5,615 nucleotides of DNA, taken from the NCBI GenBank assembly GCA_007118555.1, contig SKRJ01000147.1, positions 1 to 5,615 of the forward strand. Direction: 5' to 3'. The DNA comes from Anaerolineae bacterium (GTDB lineage: Bacteria > Chloroflexota > Anaerolineae > UBA1429). The notes beneath the pieces were generated by a model. That model was not told where the DNA came from and ran no database searches. It was given only the letters and a program-made list of their open reading frames with translations. The position numbers were made by a program, and so were the translations under genes. Positions 1-5,615 of the stretch are shown one piece after another (the stretch's first letter is position 1; every line of letters begins with the position of its first letter).

Positions 1-4
1 GCCA

Positions 5-1315
5 CTAGCCGAGGCTCGCCTCGGACTCGGGCAACGGCGCGCCACGCAGGCCCTGGTACACACGCTCGATCCGTTCGTACACGGCGCTCCAGGTATACTC
101 GCGGGTCATCTTCTCGCGTCCCGCCGCCCCCATGCGCTGGGCCTCCTCGGGGTTTCCCAAAAGCTGGACAATGGCGTTCGCAAGGGCGCTGGGATCGCCC
201 CAATCCACGAGCAGGCCATTCTCTCCCTCATCGATGACGCCGGGAATGCCCCCGGCCCGGGCCCCGACCACCGGCTTGCCATGGGCCCATGCCTCGAGCA
301 GCACGATGCCAAAGGAGTCTACCCGCGAGGGCAACACCAATGCCCTTGCGCGGCTCAACAGGGCGTGCTTGTCGGCTTCGCTCACCAGGCCCAAGGGGCG
401 CACCTGCATCTGGGCCTCGGTGGGGAGATGCCGATAGTAATGCTCAAAGTCGCGGTCCACGGCGCCGATCAGGGCCAGGCAGGGTGGCGAGACAACGTCG
501 GGGCGCTCTCCCAGAGCCAGGATCGCCTCCGCGGCGTCAATGGCGCCCTTGTCACGGCCCACCCGACCGATGAACAGAATCAGGGGATCGCAAAGAGCAA
601 AGGTCTGCATCTTGCGCGCGATGGTCCGCGTATCCACCTCTTGCGTCTGGGGATAGTAGCCACTGCCGACCACATAGGTCCGATCGGGCGGCACGCCAAA
701 CTCGATCAGACCTTCCCGCTCGATGGGTGTGTTCACCACCACGGCATCGGCATCGCGCATCACGTGGAGCTGGTGCGCCATGGTGTTGTTGCGCACGATC
801 CTCTTGTCGCCTGCGGTACCCAGATGAATGTCGGGCCGCAGGACAAAGGGCACGCCACGCGCTCGCGCCTGACGCCAGCCTTCGACCAAGGCATGCTCCC
901 AAGAGAGGTTGAACCCATGCACCAGATCGTGGTGCTCGAGCTCTGCCAGAACATGCTCCAACCCGGGCATCGTGGGCACCCGGCGAGCCATGCGCATCAG
1001 CAAGCGCTCTGGTTTCTTGAGCGCCGTCGAGGCCATGATCATGGCCTTGCGCCAGAGAAGCAGGCCCGACCAGTTGCCGGGTACGCCGCCGGCGGGGCAC
1101 CGGATCACGCGCACCGGTCCCTCGTGCACCTCGTAGGGTTCCTCGTGGGCGTGGCGCGGCCGCCAGCGCCAAAAATCCTCGCCCTGAGTGACATCCGAGG
1201 TCACCACAGTCACCTGATGACCCGCCTCGGTCGCCTGTTCGGCGAGGGCATGCACCAGCCGTTCACCGCCTCCCACCATGGGAGGGTACGAGGGCGTTAC
1301 ATAGAGGAGTTTCAT
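5..1315 (-). CDS. GT4-family glycosyltransferase (436 aa)
   Basis: This is probably a retaining GT-B glycosyltransferase that moves a sugar from a nucleotide-sugar donor to a glycan or lipid acceptor in the cytoplasm or at the inner membrane face. The N-terminal domain opens with the first beta strand MKLLYVTPSYPP and the glycine-rich acceptor loop GGGER (residues 15-19). The C-terminal donor domain shows FIGRVGRDKG (248-257), with the usual basic pair R251 and K256, and then the signature SRVDSFGIVLLEAW (330-343). Here the first acid of the E-x7-E motif is D333, with E341 as the second. The length is normal for the family and there is no signal peptide. The ATG at 1315 is chosen because the fold begins there and a purine-rich stretch (GGGGGCGG) lies about 5-12 bases upstream. 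The frame stays open to 1630, but that extension overlaps the sulfatase gene and is low-complexity Arg/Ser/Pro. The stop is TAG, 52 bases separate it from the sulfatase gene, and it is the last gene of the visible operon. Donor and acceptor cannot be assigned. Confidence 0.93.
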   Translation of the reverse strand: MKLLYVTPSYPPMVGGGERLVHALAEQATEAGHQVTVVTSDVTQGEDFWRWRPRHAHEEPYEVHEGPVRVIRCPAGGVPGNWSGLLLWRKAMIMASTALKKPERLLMRMARRVPTMPGLEHVLAELEHHDLVHGFNLSWEHALVEGWRQARARGVPFVLRPDIHLGTAGDKRIVRNNTMAHQLHVMRDADAVVVNTPIEREGLIEFGVPPDRTYVVGSGYYPQTQEVDTRTIARKMQTFALCDPLILFIGRVGRDKGAIDAAEAILALGERPDVVSPPCLALIGAVDRDFEHYYRHLPTEAQMQVRPLGLVSEADKHALLSRARALVLPSRVDSFGIVLLEAWAHGKPVVGARAGGIPGVIDEGENGLLVDWGDPSALANAIVQLLGNPEEAQRMGAAGREKMTREYTWSAVYERIERVYQGLRGAPLPESEASLG

Positions 1316-1367
1316 GGCGTCCGCCCCCGGCTCGACAGGATAGGGCCCGCGTCTTGATCCATTTCTC

Positions 1368-2843
1368 TCATGCATAGGCCTCGGGATCTGGCTCGAGACC
1401 GAGGCGGTAGAACTGCTCGGGAGGCGCATCGTTGGCCAGCATCTCGCGCACCAGATGAGCGCACATACGGGCCTCGATCTCGGGATCCTGGATCGGATTC
1501 TGCTGGAGCGGGTCGGCCACCAGGTCGAACAGGAGCGTGTCCAGGATCGCGGGGCGAATATCGGGATTGGCCGAACGCATCGCCGGGATACGCAGTACGG
1601 GCACACCCTTGGTAAAGGGCAAGGGTTCATGCAGGTTGAGCGGGCGCAACTCTTGGACGGAAAAGAGGCTGCGCATGTGCGTCGGCATCAACGTATAGTC
1701 AAAGAGGGGACCATTCTCAGAGCGCGCCGGGCCACGCATATAGACATAACGCCCGTCGGTGACGTTCACCTGACCACCAAAAATGCCGAACAAGCCGGCC
1801 TCGCGCACGGACGTGTCATCGGCAAGGGCAGGCGCCAGCGAATGTCCCTGCATGTCGCGCGGCGCCGGAACGCCGAAATAGTCCAGCAGCGTCGGGGCCA
1901 GATCGATGGTCTGCGCCAGCGCGCTGCAATGCACGCCCGCCCGGGCCGAGCGCGGGTCCCAGATCATGAGGGGCATATGGGCGACCTCGTTGTAAAAGGG
2001 CATCACGCACTTGGCCCACCAGTCATGCTCGCCCAACAGGAACCCGTGGTCGGTGTTGACGATCAACATCGTATCGTCCCACAGGTCGTAGCGATCCATG
2101 GCGTCCAACAGCTTGCCCAGGTTGGTATCGCACATGGTGATCAGGGCGGCATAGTTGTTGCGGTAGCGCTCGATCTCCTCCGTGCTCTCATCCACCGGGC
2201 GGTACTCGGGCCAGTCCAGATCGGGTCCCTTGTAGCCATCGGGATAGAGGGCCTTGTACTGCTCCTGGGTGAAAAAGGGCTCGTGGGGATCAAAGGTCTC
2301 GATGTGCAGGAACCAGTCATCCTGCTCATGGTTCCTCCCTATAAAGGCCAGGGCCTCCTCCATGGTCCTGGTCTGAGGCTGATCGGCCTCTGTCGGCATG
2401 TACTGGCGGTTGACGACATCCTGGGGGCGCAGGTGCTCGTTCATGGGCGTGACCTCGCCCACGTGCCCCTTCCAGCGATCGCCCTCCTGCCCGCGCACGG
2501 ACACCCACGTCGTATAGCGCTGGTGGTAGGTGGCGCCGCCATCCTCCCAGTAGTGCTGGTGGTCGGACACCAGGTGGCAGTGCACGCCGTTCTCCCTTAA
2601 GAGCACCGGCATCGAGTCATCAAAGGGCTCCAGCGGGCCCCAACTGCGATGCAAAAAGTTGTAGCGGCCGGTGTGCAGCTCGCGGCGCGCGGGCATGCAG
2701 GGCATCGAGCCCACATAGGCATTGTCGAACACTACGCAGCGCTCGGCCAGCCGCTGAAAGTTGGGAGCCTGCACCCAGGTGTTGCCATAGCAGGGCAGAT
2801 AGCGCCTGTTCAGCGAGTCGAACATCATCATAATGGCTTTCAT
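1368..2843 (-). CDS. Type I sulfatase, formylglycine-dependent (491 aa)
   Basis: This is an alkaline-phosphatase-superfamily sulfatase, expected to hydrolyse a sulfate ester, probably on a sugar. The signature CMPARRELHTGR (residues 49-60) contains C49-x-P51-x-R53, the site where a formylglycine-generating enzyme converts Cys to the catalytic aldehyde hydrate. Other expected active-site elements are D9 in the first strand (MMMFDSLNRR), H187 in DPHEPF, D265-H266 in the metal-binding TDHG, and K278 just after it. The whole length looks intact, and the C-terminal part ends with a conserved-looking LLFDLVADPLQQNP element (437-450). No signal peptide or lipobox is present because the first catalytic strand begins at residue 1, so the protein should be cytoplasmic. 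The start ATG is supported by AGAGGAG eight bases upstream. It sits between the propeller hydrolase gene and a GT4 gene, suggesting a glycan substrate. No maturase is encoded in the window. A phosphonate or phosphodiester hydrolase activity is possible in this superfamily, so the substrate remains open. Confidence 0.93.
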   Translation of the reverse strand: MKAIMMMFDSLNRRYLPCYGNTWVQAPNFQRLAERCVVFDNAYVGSMPCMPARRELHTGRYNFLHRSWGPLEPFDDSMPVLLRENGVHCHLVSDHQHYWEDGGATYHQRYTTWVSVRGQEGDRWKGHVGEVTPMNEHLRPQDVVNRQYMPTEADQPQTRTMEEALAFIGRNHEQDDWFLHIETFDPHEPFFTQEQYKALYPDGYKGPDLDWPEYRPVDESTEEIERYRNNYAALITMCDTNLGKLLDAMDRYDLWDDTMLIVNTDHGFLLGEHDWWAKCVMPFYNEVAHMPLMIWDPRSARAGVHCSALAQTIDLAPTLLDYFGVPAPRDMQGHSLAPALADDTSVREAGLFGIFGGQVNVTDGRYVYMRGPARSENGPLFDYTLMPTHMRSLFSVQELRPLNLHEPLPFTKGVPVLRIPAMRSANPDIRPAILDTLLFDLVADPLQQNPIQDPEIEARMCAHLVREMLANDAPPEQFYRLGLEPDPEAYA

Positions 2844-2851
2844 GGCTCAGG

Positions 2852-2858
2852 CTCCTCT
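2852..2858 (-). promoter_or_regulatory. Ribosome binding site of the sulfatase gene
   Basis: Read on the minus strand this is AGAGGAG, a close match to the Shine-Dalgarno consensus, with eight bases between it and the ATG at 2843. It fixes the sulfatase start. It is one of the two strongest ribosome binding sites in the window. Confidence 0.8.
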
Positions 2859-2921
2859 GTGGATCTCTTGGCAAGACAGCGACGCGGCGCTAAAAGCATA
2901 CGTTCCTGGTCCCTGACGACT

Positions 2922-3908
2922 CTATGTGCGCGGCAGCCGATTCATGCGCAGCTCGTGAGAGCCGTCGGCACGGCAGTACTCATAGTATAGCAGGATCTCG
3001 TCATCCAGGGGTACCGCGTCGATATACCGCAGGCTTCCGGTGCCATGGGGCGAGACGAGCAGGGGGCCGTCGAAACTGAGCCGGTGAAAATGGCGCAGAT
3101 CCCACGACTGGACCAGGCCGGTGCGCTCCTCGTAATTGCCCTCCACCGATGCGCCGCCATCATAAAAGCCGATCCAGCCATGCTCCGTGGCGATGAGGCA
3201 GCCGATGCGCGCCGCATAGGCGTCCCAGGCGTCGGGCCGCGGCGGAAAGACATCGCCGAGCCACTGGTACGTGAGGCCATCGTGACTCACAGCCATGGCC
3301 GTGCTCGACAGCGTCAGGCCCGTGTTATAGATGTCCGCCGTGGCATGCATGCGATCGCGCTCCTCCGGCGTCAACGAATCCAGCTGCGTGGCATAGCTGA
3401 TCAGCATATAGTAAAAGCCATTGAGCTTGATTACCCAGGGATCCTTGACGCCTTCGACGCCCACCTGGGGCCCGGTGAGCACCTTTTGCCTGCGGCCCAC
3501 ATCAAAGGAGGAGGGATCGTCGGCCTGGATGACGTCGATCCGCCAGCGATTGTCGGCGTGATCCACATAGCTGGGGTAGAGCAGCCAGCTGCCATCAGGC
3601 GCCTTGGCGAGGCAGAATCGCTCGACCGAGGGCGAGTCGAAATCCTCCTTGGTCGCCGACCAGATCGTCTCGAAATGAACGCCATCCTCCGATGCGGCGA
3701 TATAGCACTCGCCACCGCGCACCGGCTGGGGCTTGCGCACCCGATAGGTCATATAGTACCGGGCCGTCGCCGGATCATGAATCACACTGGGGGCCCCGGC
3801 CCAGTGGCCGTCTCCCGTGCCCGCAGGCTCGATGATGGTGACGCCCTCCGCCGGATCAAACAGCCACGATCGGCCAAACTCTTTGCTTGTCATGTTACTG
3901 GAACGCAT
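2922..3908 (-). CDS. Five-bladed beta-propeller glycoside hydrolase-like protein (GH43/GH32-type, 328 aa)
   Basis: The protein resembles the five-bladed propeller hydrolases that act on furanosides, pyranosides and fructosides (GH43, GH32, GH68, GH117, GH130 type). What can be seen is blade-like repetition: GAPSVIHDPATARYYMTYR (38-56) near the N terminus; the ASEDGVHFETIW (71-82) and VSHDGLTYQWLG (207-218) repeats, which are the S-x-D-G-x-x-(F/Y/W) strand turns typical of these propellers; VKDPWVIKLNGFYYMLISY (154-172), with D156 at the place usually held by a structural or pKa-tuning Asp; and a final strand EILLYYEYCRADG (304-316). Candidate catalytic acids include D45, D156 and E258 or E260, but I cannot assign them. 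No signal peptide, transmembrane segment or carbohydrate-binding module is present. The ATG at 3908 is preferred over the one at 3893, since only the former has a strong ribosome binding site. The gene follows the GT4 stop codon by 21 bases, so translation is probably coupled. It could be a hydrolase, a transglycosylase or a non-catalytic binding propeller. Confidence 0.78.
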   Translation of the reverse strand: MRSSNMTSKEFGRSWLFDPAEGVTIIEPAGTGDGHWAGAPSVIHDPATARYYMTYRVRKPQPVRGGECYIAASEDGVHFETIWSATKEDFDSPSVERFCLAKAPDGSWLLYPSYVDHADNRWRIDVIQADDPSSFDVGRRQKVLTGPQVGVEGVKDPWVIKLNGFYYMLISYATQLDSLTPEERDRMHATADIYNTGLTLSSTAMAVSHDGLTYQWLGDVFPPRPDAWDAYAARIGCLIATEHGWIGFYDGGASVEGNYEERTGLVQSWDLRHFHRLSFDGPLLVSPHGTGSLRYIDAVPLDDEILLYYEYCRADGSHELRMNRLPRT

Positions 3909-3915
3909 CGTCTGT

Positions 3916-3925
3916 CTTCCTTCCT
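3916..3925 (-). promoter_or_regulatory. Ribosome binding site of the propeller gene
   Basis: On the minus strand this reads AGGAAGGAAG, a tandem GGA-rich Shine-Dalgarno, seven to nine bases before the ATG at 3908. It falls entirely in the 21-base gap after the GT4 stop codon (3930-3932) and decides between the starts at 3908 and 3893. Upstream of 3893 there is only ATGCGTTCCAGTAAC, with no purine-rich site. Confidence 0.75.
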
Positions 3926-3929
3926 GAGG

Positions 3930-5048
3930 TTATAGGAGTTCCTCATAGAGTTGCATGGTCTGGCGAGCCGTCTCCTCCCAGGTGAACTGACGAGACCGCG
4001 CCACGCCAGCTCTGCACATCTCCTGTTGCCGCGCAGGATCGGTAACCACGGTATGAATCGCGTCGCTGATGGCCTCCACCTCGGTGGGATCGAAATAGAG
4101 TGCCACGTCTCCGCCCACCTCCGGTAGGCTCGATGTGTCACTGGCGCACACGGGGCTGCCGCAGGCCATGGCCTCGAGCACCGGCAGACCAAACCCCTCA
4201 TAGAGCGAGGGCTGCACGGTCACTGCGGCGCCTGCGTACACGGCAGGCAGATCCGCATCGGCCACGAATCCGGGCAGAATGACGCGGTCGCGCCAGGGAG
4301 AGCTTGCCAAATGCTCGAAAAAGCTCTCACAAAGCCAGCCTCGCCCGCCGACCAGCACCAGCGCATCGAGCAGATCCGCCTCGAACAGAGGGCCGCAGGC
4401 CTCGATGAGCCGGGTGAGGTTCTTGCGCGGCTCGAGGGTGCCGACGGCCAGGGCATACCGCTCGGGCAGGCCATACTGACCGCGCACCGCGGCCACACGC
4501 TCGGGCGTCTGGGGCACAAAATGCGGTGCGGCTGCTTCCGGGATGACGACGATCCGGGCGGGATCGAGTCGGTAGCAGTCGACCAGATCCTGTTTGGTGT
4601 GGGCCGAGGGGGCGATGATTCGCTCTGCATTGCGACAAAAGAGCGGCATGGCCGTGCGCAGATAGAGATAATTGTAGCGCTTGTGATAAAAGGGGAAGCG
4701 CTCAAAGATCAGATCGTGGACGGTCATGACCGTTGGCACGCCATCCAGAGGTGGCAAGAGATGCTCAGTGGCATGAAAGAGCCGGGCCTGCTCGAGCAGA
4801 CCGTGCATGGGCCAGCGGGCCAGCGCCCTGGCCAGCACCAGCGCCCGCCACGGCTTGTAGCCCCAGGGCACCCCCGCCACCCGGGAGGGGGGCCAGCCGT
4901 CCAGCGGGCCCAGGCGGCCGAGGCTGTTCTGGAACAGGGCCAGTCGTTCGCCCAAGAGCGGCTCGAGCGCGGTGACAAGGTTCAACGCATACCGGCTCAG
5001 CCCTGCCTTGCCATGCACGGCGGCAGACACATCCACATATATCGTCAT
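3930..5048 (-). CDS. GT4-family glycosyltransferase, mannosyltransferase-like (372 aa)
   Basis: This is a retaining GT-B glycosyltransferase. Numbered from the ATG at 5048, it shows the acceptor-side glycine loop GKAGLSRYALNL (13-24), TVHDLIFERFP (109-119), a strand typical of the O-antigen and capsule mannosyltransferase-like branch of GT4, the donor-domain VGTLEPRKNLTRLIEA (202-217) with R208 and K209, and SLYEGFGLPVLEAMACGSPV (281-300) with the intact E284-x7-E292 pair. Length is normal for this branch and no signal peptide or membrane span is visible. It is only distantly similar to the other GT4 at the left end, so it should catalyse a different linkage rather than being a recent duplicate. 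The frame also allows a TTG start two codons earlier (5054). The ATG is preferred because GGCGGG lies about seven bases before it but abuts the TTG. It lies 31 bases after the methyltransferase stop codon. GDP-mannose is a common donor in this branch, but the actual donor is not evident here. Confidence 0.93.
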   Translation of the reverse strand: MTIYVDVSAAVHGKAGLSRYALNLVTALEPLLGERLALFQNSLGRLGPLDGWPPSRVAGVPWGYKPWRALVLARALARWPMHGLLEQARLFHATEHLLPPLDGVPTVMTVHDLIFERFPFYHKRYNYLYLRTAMPLFCRNAERIIAPSAHTKQDLVDCYRLDPARIVVIPEAAAPHFVPQTPERVAAVRGQYGLPERYALAVGTLEPRKNLTRLIEACGPLFEADLLDALVLVGGRGWLCESFFEHLASSPWRDRVILPGFVADADLPAVYAGAAVTVQPSLYEGFGLPVLEAMACGSPVCASDTSSLPEVGGDVALYFDPTEVEAISDAIHTVVTDPARQQEMCRAGVARSRQFTWEETARQTMQLYEELL

Positions 5049-5079
5049 GAACAACCCGCCGATTCAGGGAGCAGAGATA

Positions 5080-5615
5080 CTAGTCATCATCGTCGTCCAC
5101 CAGATCCTCCTCGGTAAAAGAGGCCTGCATGTCCAGGGCCATGTCGCCGATCTTGCGCCCGCTGAGAACGAACCGTTCGGCGGCGCGCTGCTCGCCCTGT
5201 GCGTAGGCCGCCAACAGCTCGGGCAAATAGACCTGGATGATGGCGCGTCGCAGCGCCGGGTCCCCAACGCGCGCCGCCATGGCCTGCACCGCCTCGCGGG
5301 TCCCTTCCAGCCAACCATCGGTCAGCGGCATACCCGGCAGCAGGTTGACAGAAAGCTCCTCAAAGCCCACCCGGGCCAGGGCGGCGGCGGCATCGCGCAG
5401 GTTGACATGGAGCGCCACGGGCTGCTCCAGCGCCTGCCCCAACATGGAGACGACATCATTGCGGAGCCGCCAGGCCTCGTTATAGTCGGCCTCGCTGGGC
5501 TCCATGATGTCGGCGATGCGCAACTGTCCCCCGGGGACCATGACGCGCCACAGCTCTTCCAGCATGGTGTCCAATCGCCTGGGGGGGACCTGGCGCAGCG
5601 TCCCGTTCATCACCA
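5080..5615 (-). CDS. SAM-dependent class I methyltransferase, C-terminal part (partial)
   Basis: The right edge of the window cuts the gene. The frame remains open to the last base, so the N-terminal SAM-binding half with the GxGxG loop lies outside. What remains begins VMNGTLRQVPP, which matches the end of the motif where Methyltransf_11/25-type enzymes have SNGVLxHVP, so the apparent GTG at 5613 and ATG at 5610 are internal codons, not starts. Next come the helix LEELWRVM and VPGGQLRIADI, the motif III strand (like RPGGRLxIxD). A helical middle part probably holds the substrate-binding insertion, followed by AAAALARVGFEELSVNLLPG, the usual last strand pair. After the fold there is a helical stretch with YAQGEQRAAERFVLSGRK and an acidic tail ending in five Asp residues. 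It is the first visible gene of the operon, 31 bases ahead of a GT4 gene, which would fit O- or N-methylation of a sugar or glycosylated product. The substrate cannot be told from this part. Confidence 0.85.
   Translation of the reverse strand, partial: VMNGTLRQVPPRRLDTMLEELWRVMVPGGQLRIADIMEPSEADYNEAWRLRNDVVSMLGQALEQPVALHVNLRDAAAALARVGFEELSVNLLPGMPLTDGWLEGTREAVQAMAARVGDPALRRAIIQVYLPELLAAYAQGEQRAAERFVLSGRKIGDMALDMQASFTEEDLVDDDDD

Noticed and set aside
281..1357. Long plus-strand open frame (358 codons) opposite the left GT4
   Set aside because: It is an antisense shadow of a GT4 gene with all motifs intact. The translation is His/Gly/Arg rich with no domain.
1316..1630. N-terminal extension of the left GT4 frame by 105 residues
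   Set aside because: It overlaps the sulfatase coding sequence, is rich in Arg, Ser and Pro like out-of-frame GC-rich DNA, and precedes a clean family-typical start at 1315. A start at 1375 overlapping the sulfatase stop is possible but would only add about 20 unstructured residues and has a poorly spaced ribosome site.
1455..2600. Long plus-strand open frame (381 codons) opposite the sulfatase
   Set aside because: It lies wholly antisense to a strongly supported gene, and its translation is a repetitive Gly/His/Val/Leu-rich string with no recognisable fold. Long antisense frames are common in GC-rich genes.
2844..2921. Internal promoter or terminator in the widest gap (78 bases)
   Set aside because: On the minus strand a TATGCT resembles a -10 box, but no -35 box sits at the proper distance. 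The imperfect inverted repeat AGCGCCGCGTCGCT has four-base arms and no following T run, so neither element can be supported.
3045..3935. Plus-strand open frame (296 codons) opposite the propeller gene
   Set aside because: It is an antisense shadow with no family features; the minus-strand gene has clear propeller repeats and a strong ribosome site.
4311..5117. Plus-strand open frame (268 codons) opposite the right GT4
   Set aside because: It is an antisense shadow of a GT4 gene with complete motifs, and it also runs over the gene junction.
5608..5613. GTG/ATG near the right edge as the start of a short methyltransferase
   Set aside because: The protein would begin in the middle of the Rossmann fold, and the preceding residues fit the conserved SNGVL-like strand, so the gene simply continues past the window.

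Overview
This window is a compact, fully minus-strand gene cluster from a GC-rich bacterium (around 60% G+C by eye). It contains five protein-coding genes and almost no non-coding DNA. Read in the direction of transcription (high to low coordinate), the order is: the C-terminal part of a SAM-dependent methyltransferase (cut by the right edge), a GT4 glycosyltransferase, an intracellular five-bladed beta-propeller protein resembling glycoside hydrolases of the GH43/GH32 type, a type I (formylglycine) sulfatase, and a second GT4 glycosyltransferase that ends just inside the left edge. The gaps between genes are 31, 21, 78 and 52 bases. With no opposing genes and no clear terminator, this looks like one operon. 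No gap exceeds 100 bases, and I see no tRNA, rRNA, CRISPR array, insertion sequence or repeat array.

The organism cannot be fixed from this sequence. Nothing here is a taxonomic marker. GC-rich, environmentally derived lineages rich in sulfatases and glycosyltransferases (for example Planctomycetota, Chloroflexota, Myxococcota-like groups or uncultured marine or sponge-associated bacteria) are all possible, but this is only inference.

Functionally, the two retaining GT4 enzymes and a methyltransferase suggest assembly and decoration of a glycan or glycoconjugate such as an exopolysaccharide, O-antigen-like chain or glycosylated lipid or metabolite. The less expected part is that a sulfatase and a propeller hydrolase-like protein, normally catabolic and often exported, are embedded between the glycosyltransferases and show no signal peptides. 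Either they trim or remodel the glycan in the cytoplasm, or the operon handles a sulfated or phosphorylated sugar substrate. I found no evidence of an entirely new system. The cluster composition is the most interesting signal.

Two start sites were chosen differently from the longest open frames. The left GT4 starts at 1315 (not 1630), because the longer frame runs antisense-like through the sulfatase gene. The right GT4 is better started at the ATG at 5048 than at the TTG at 5054.
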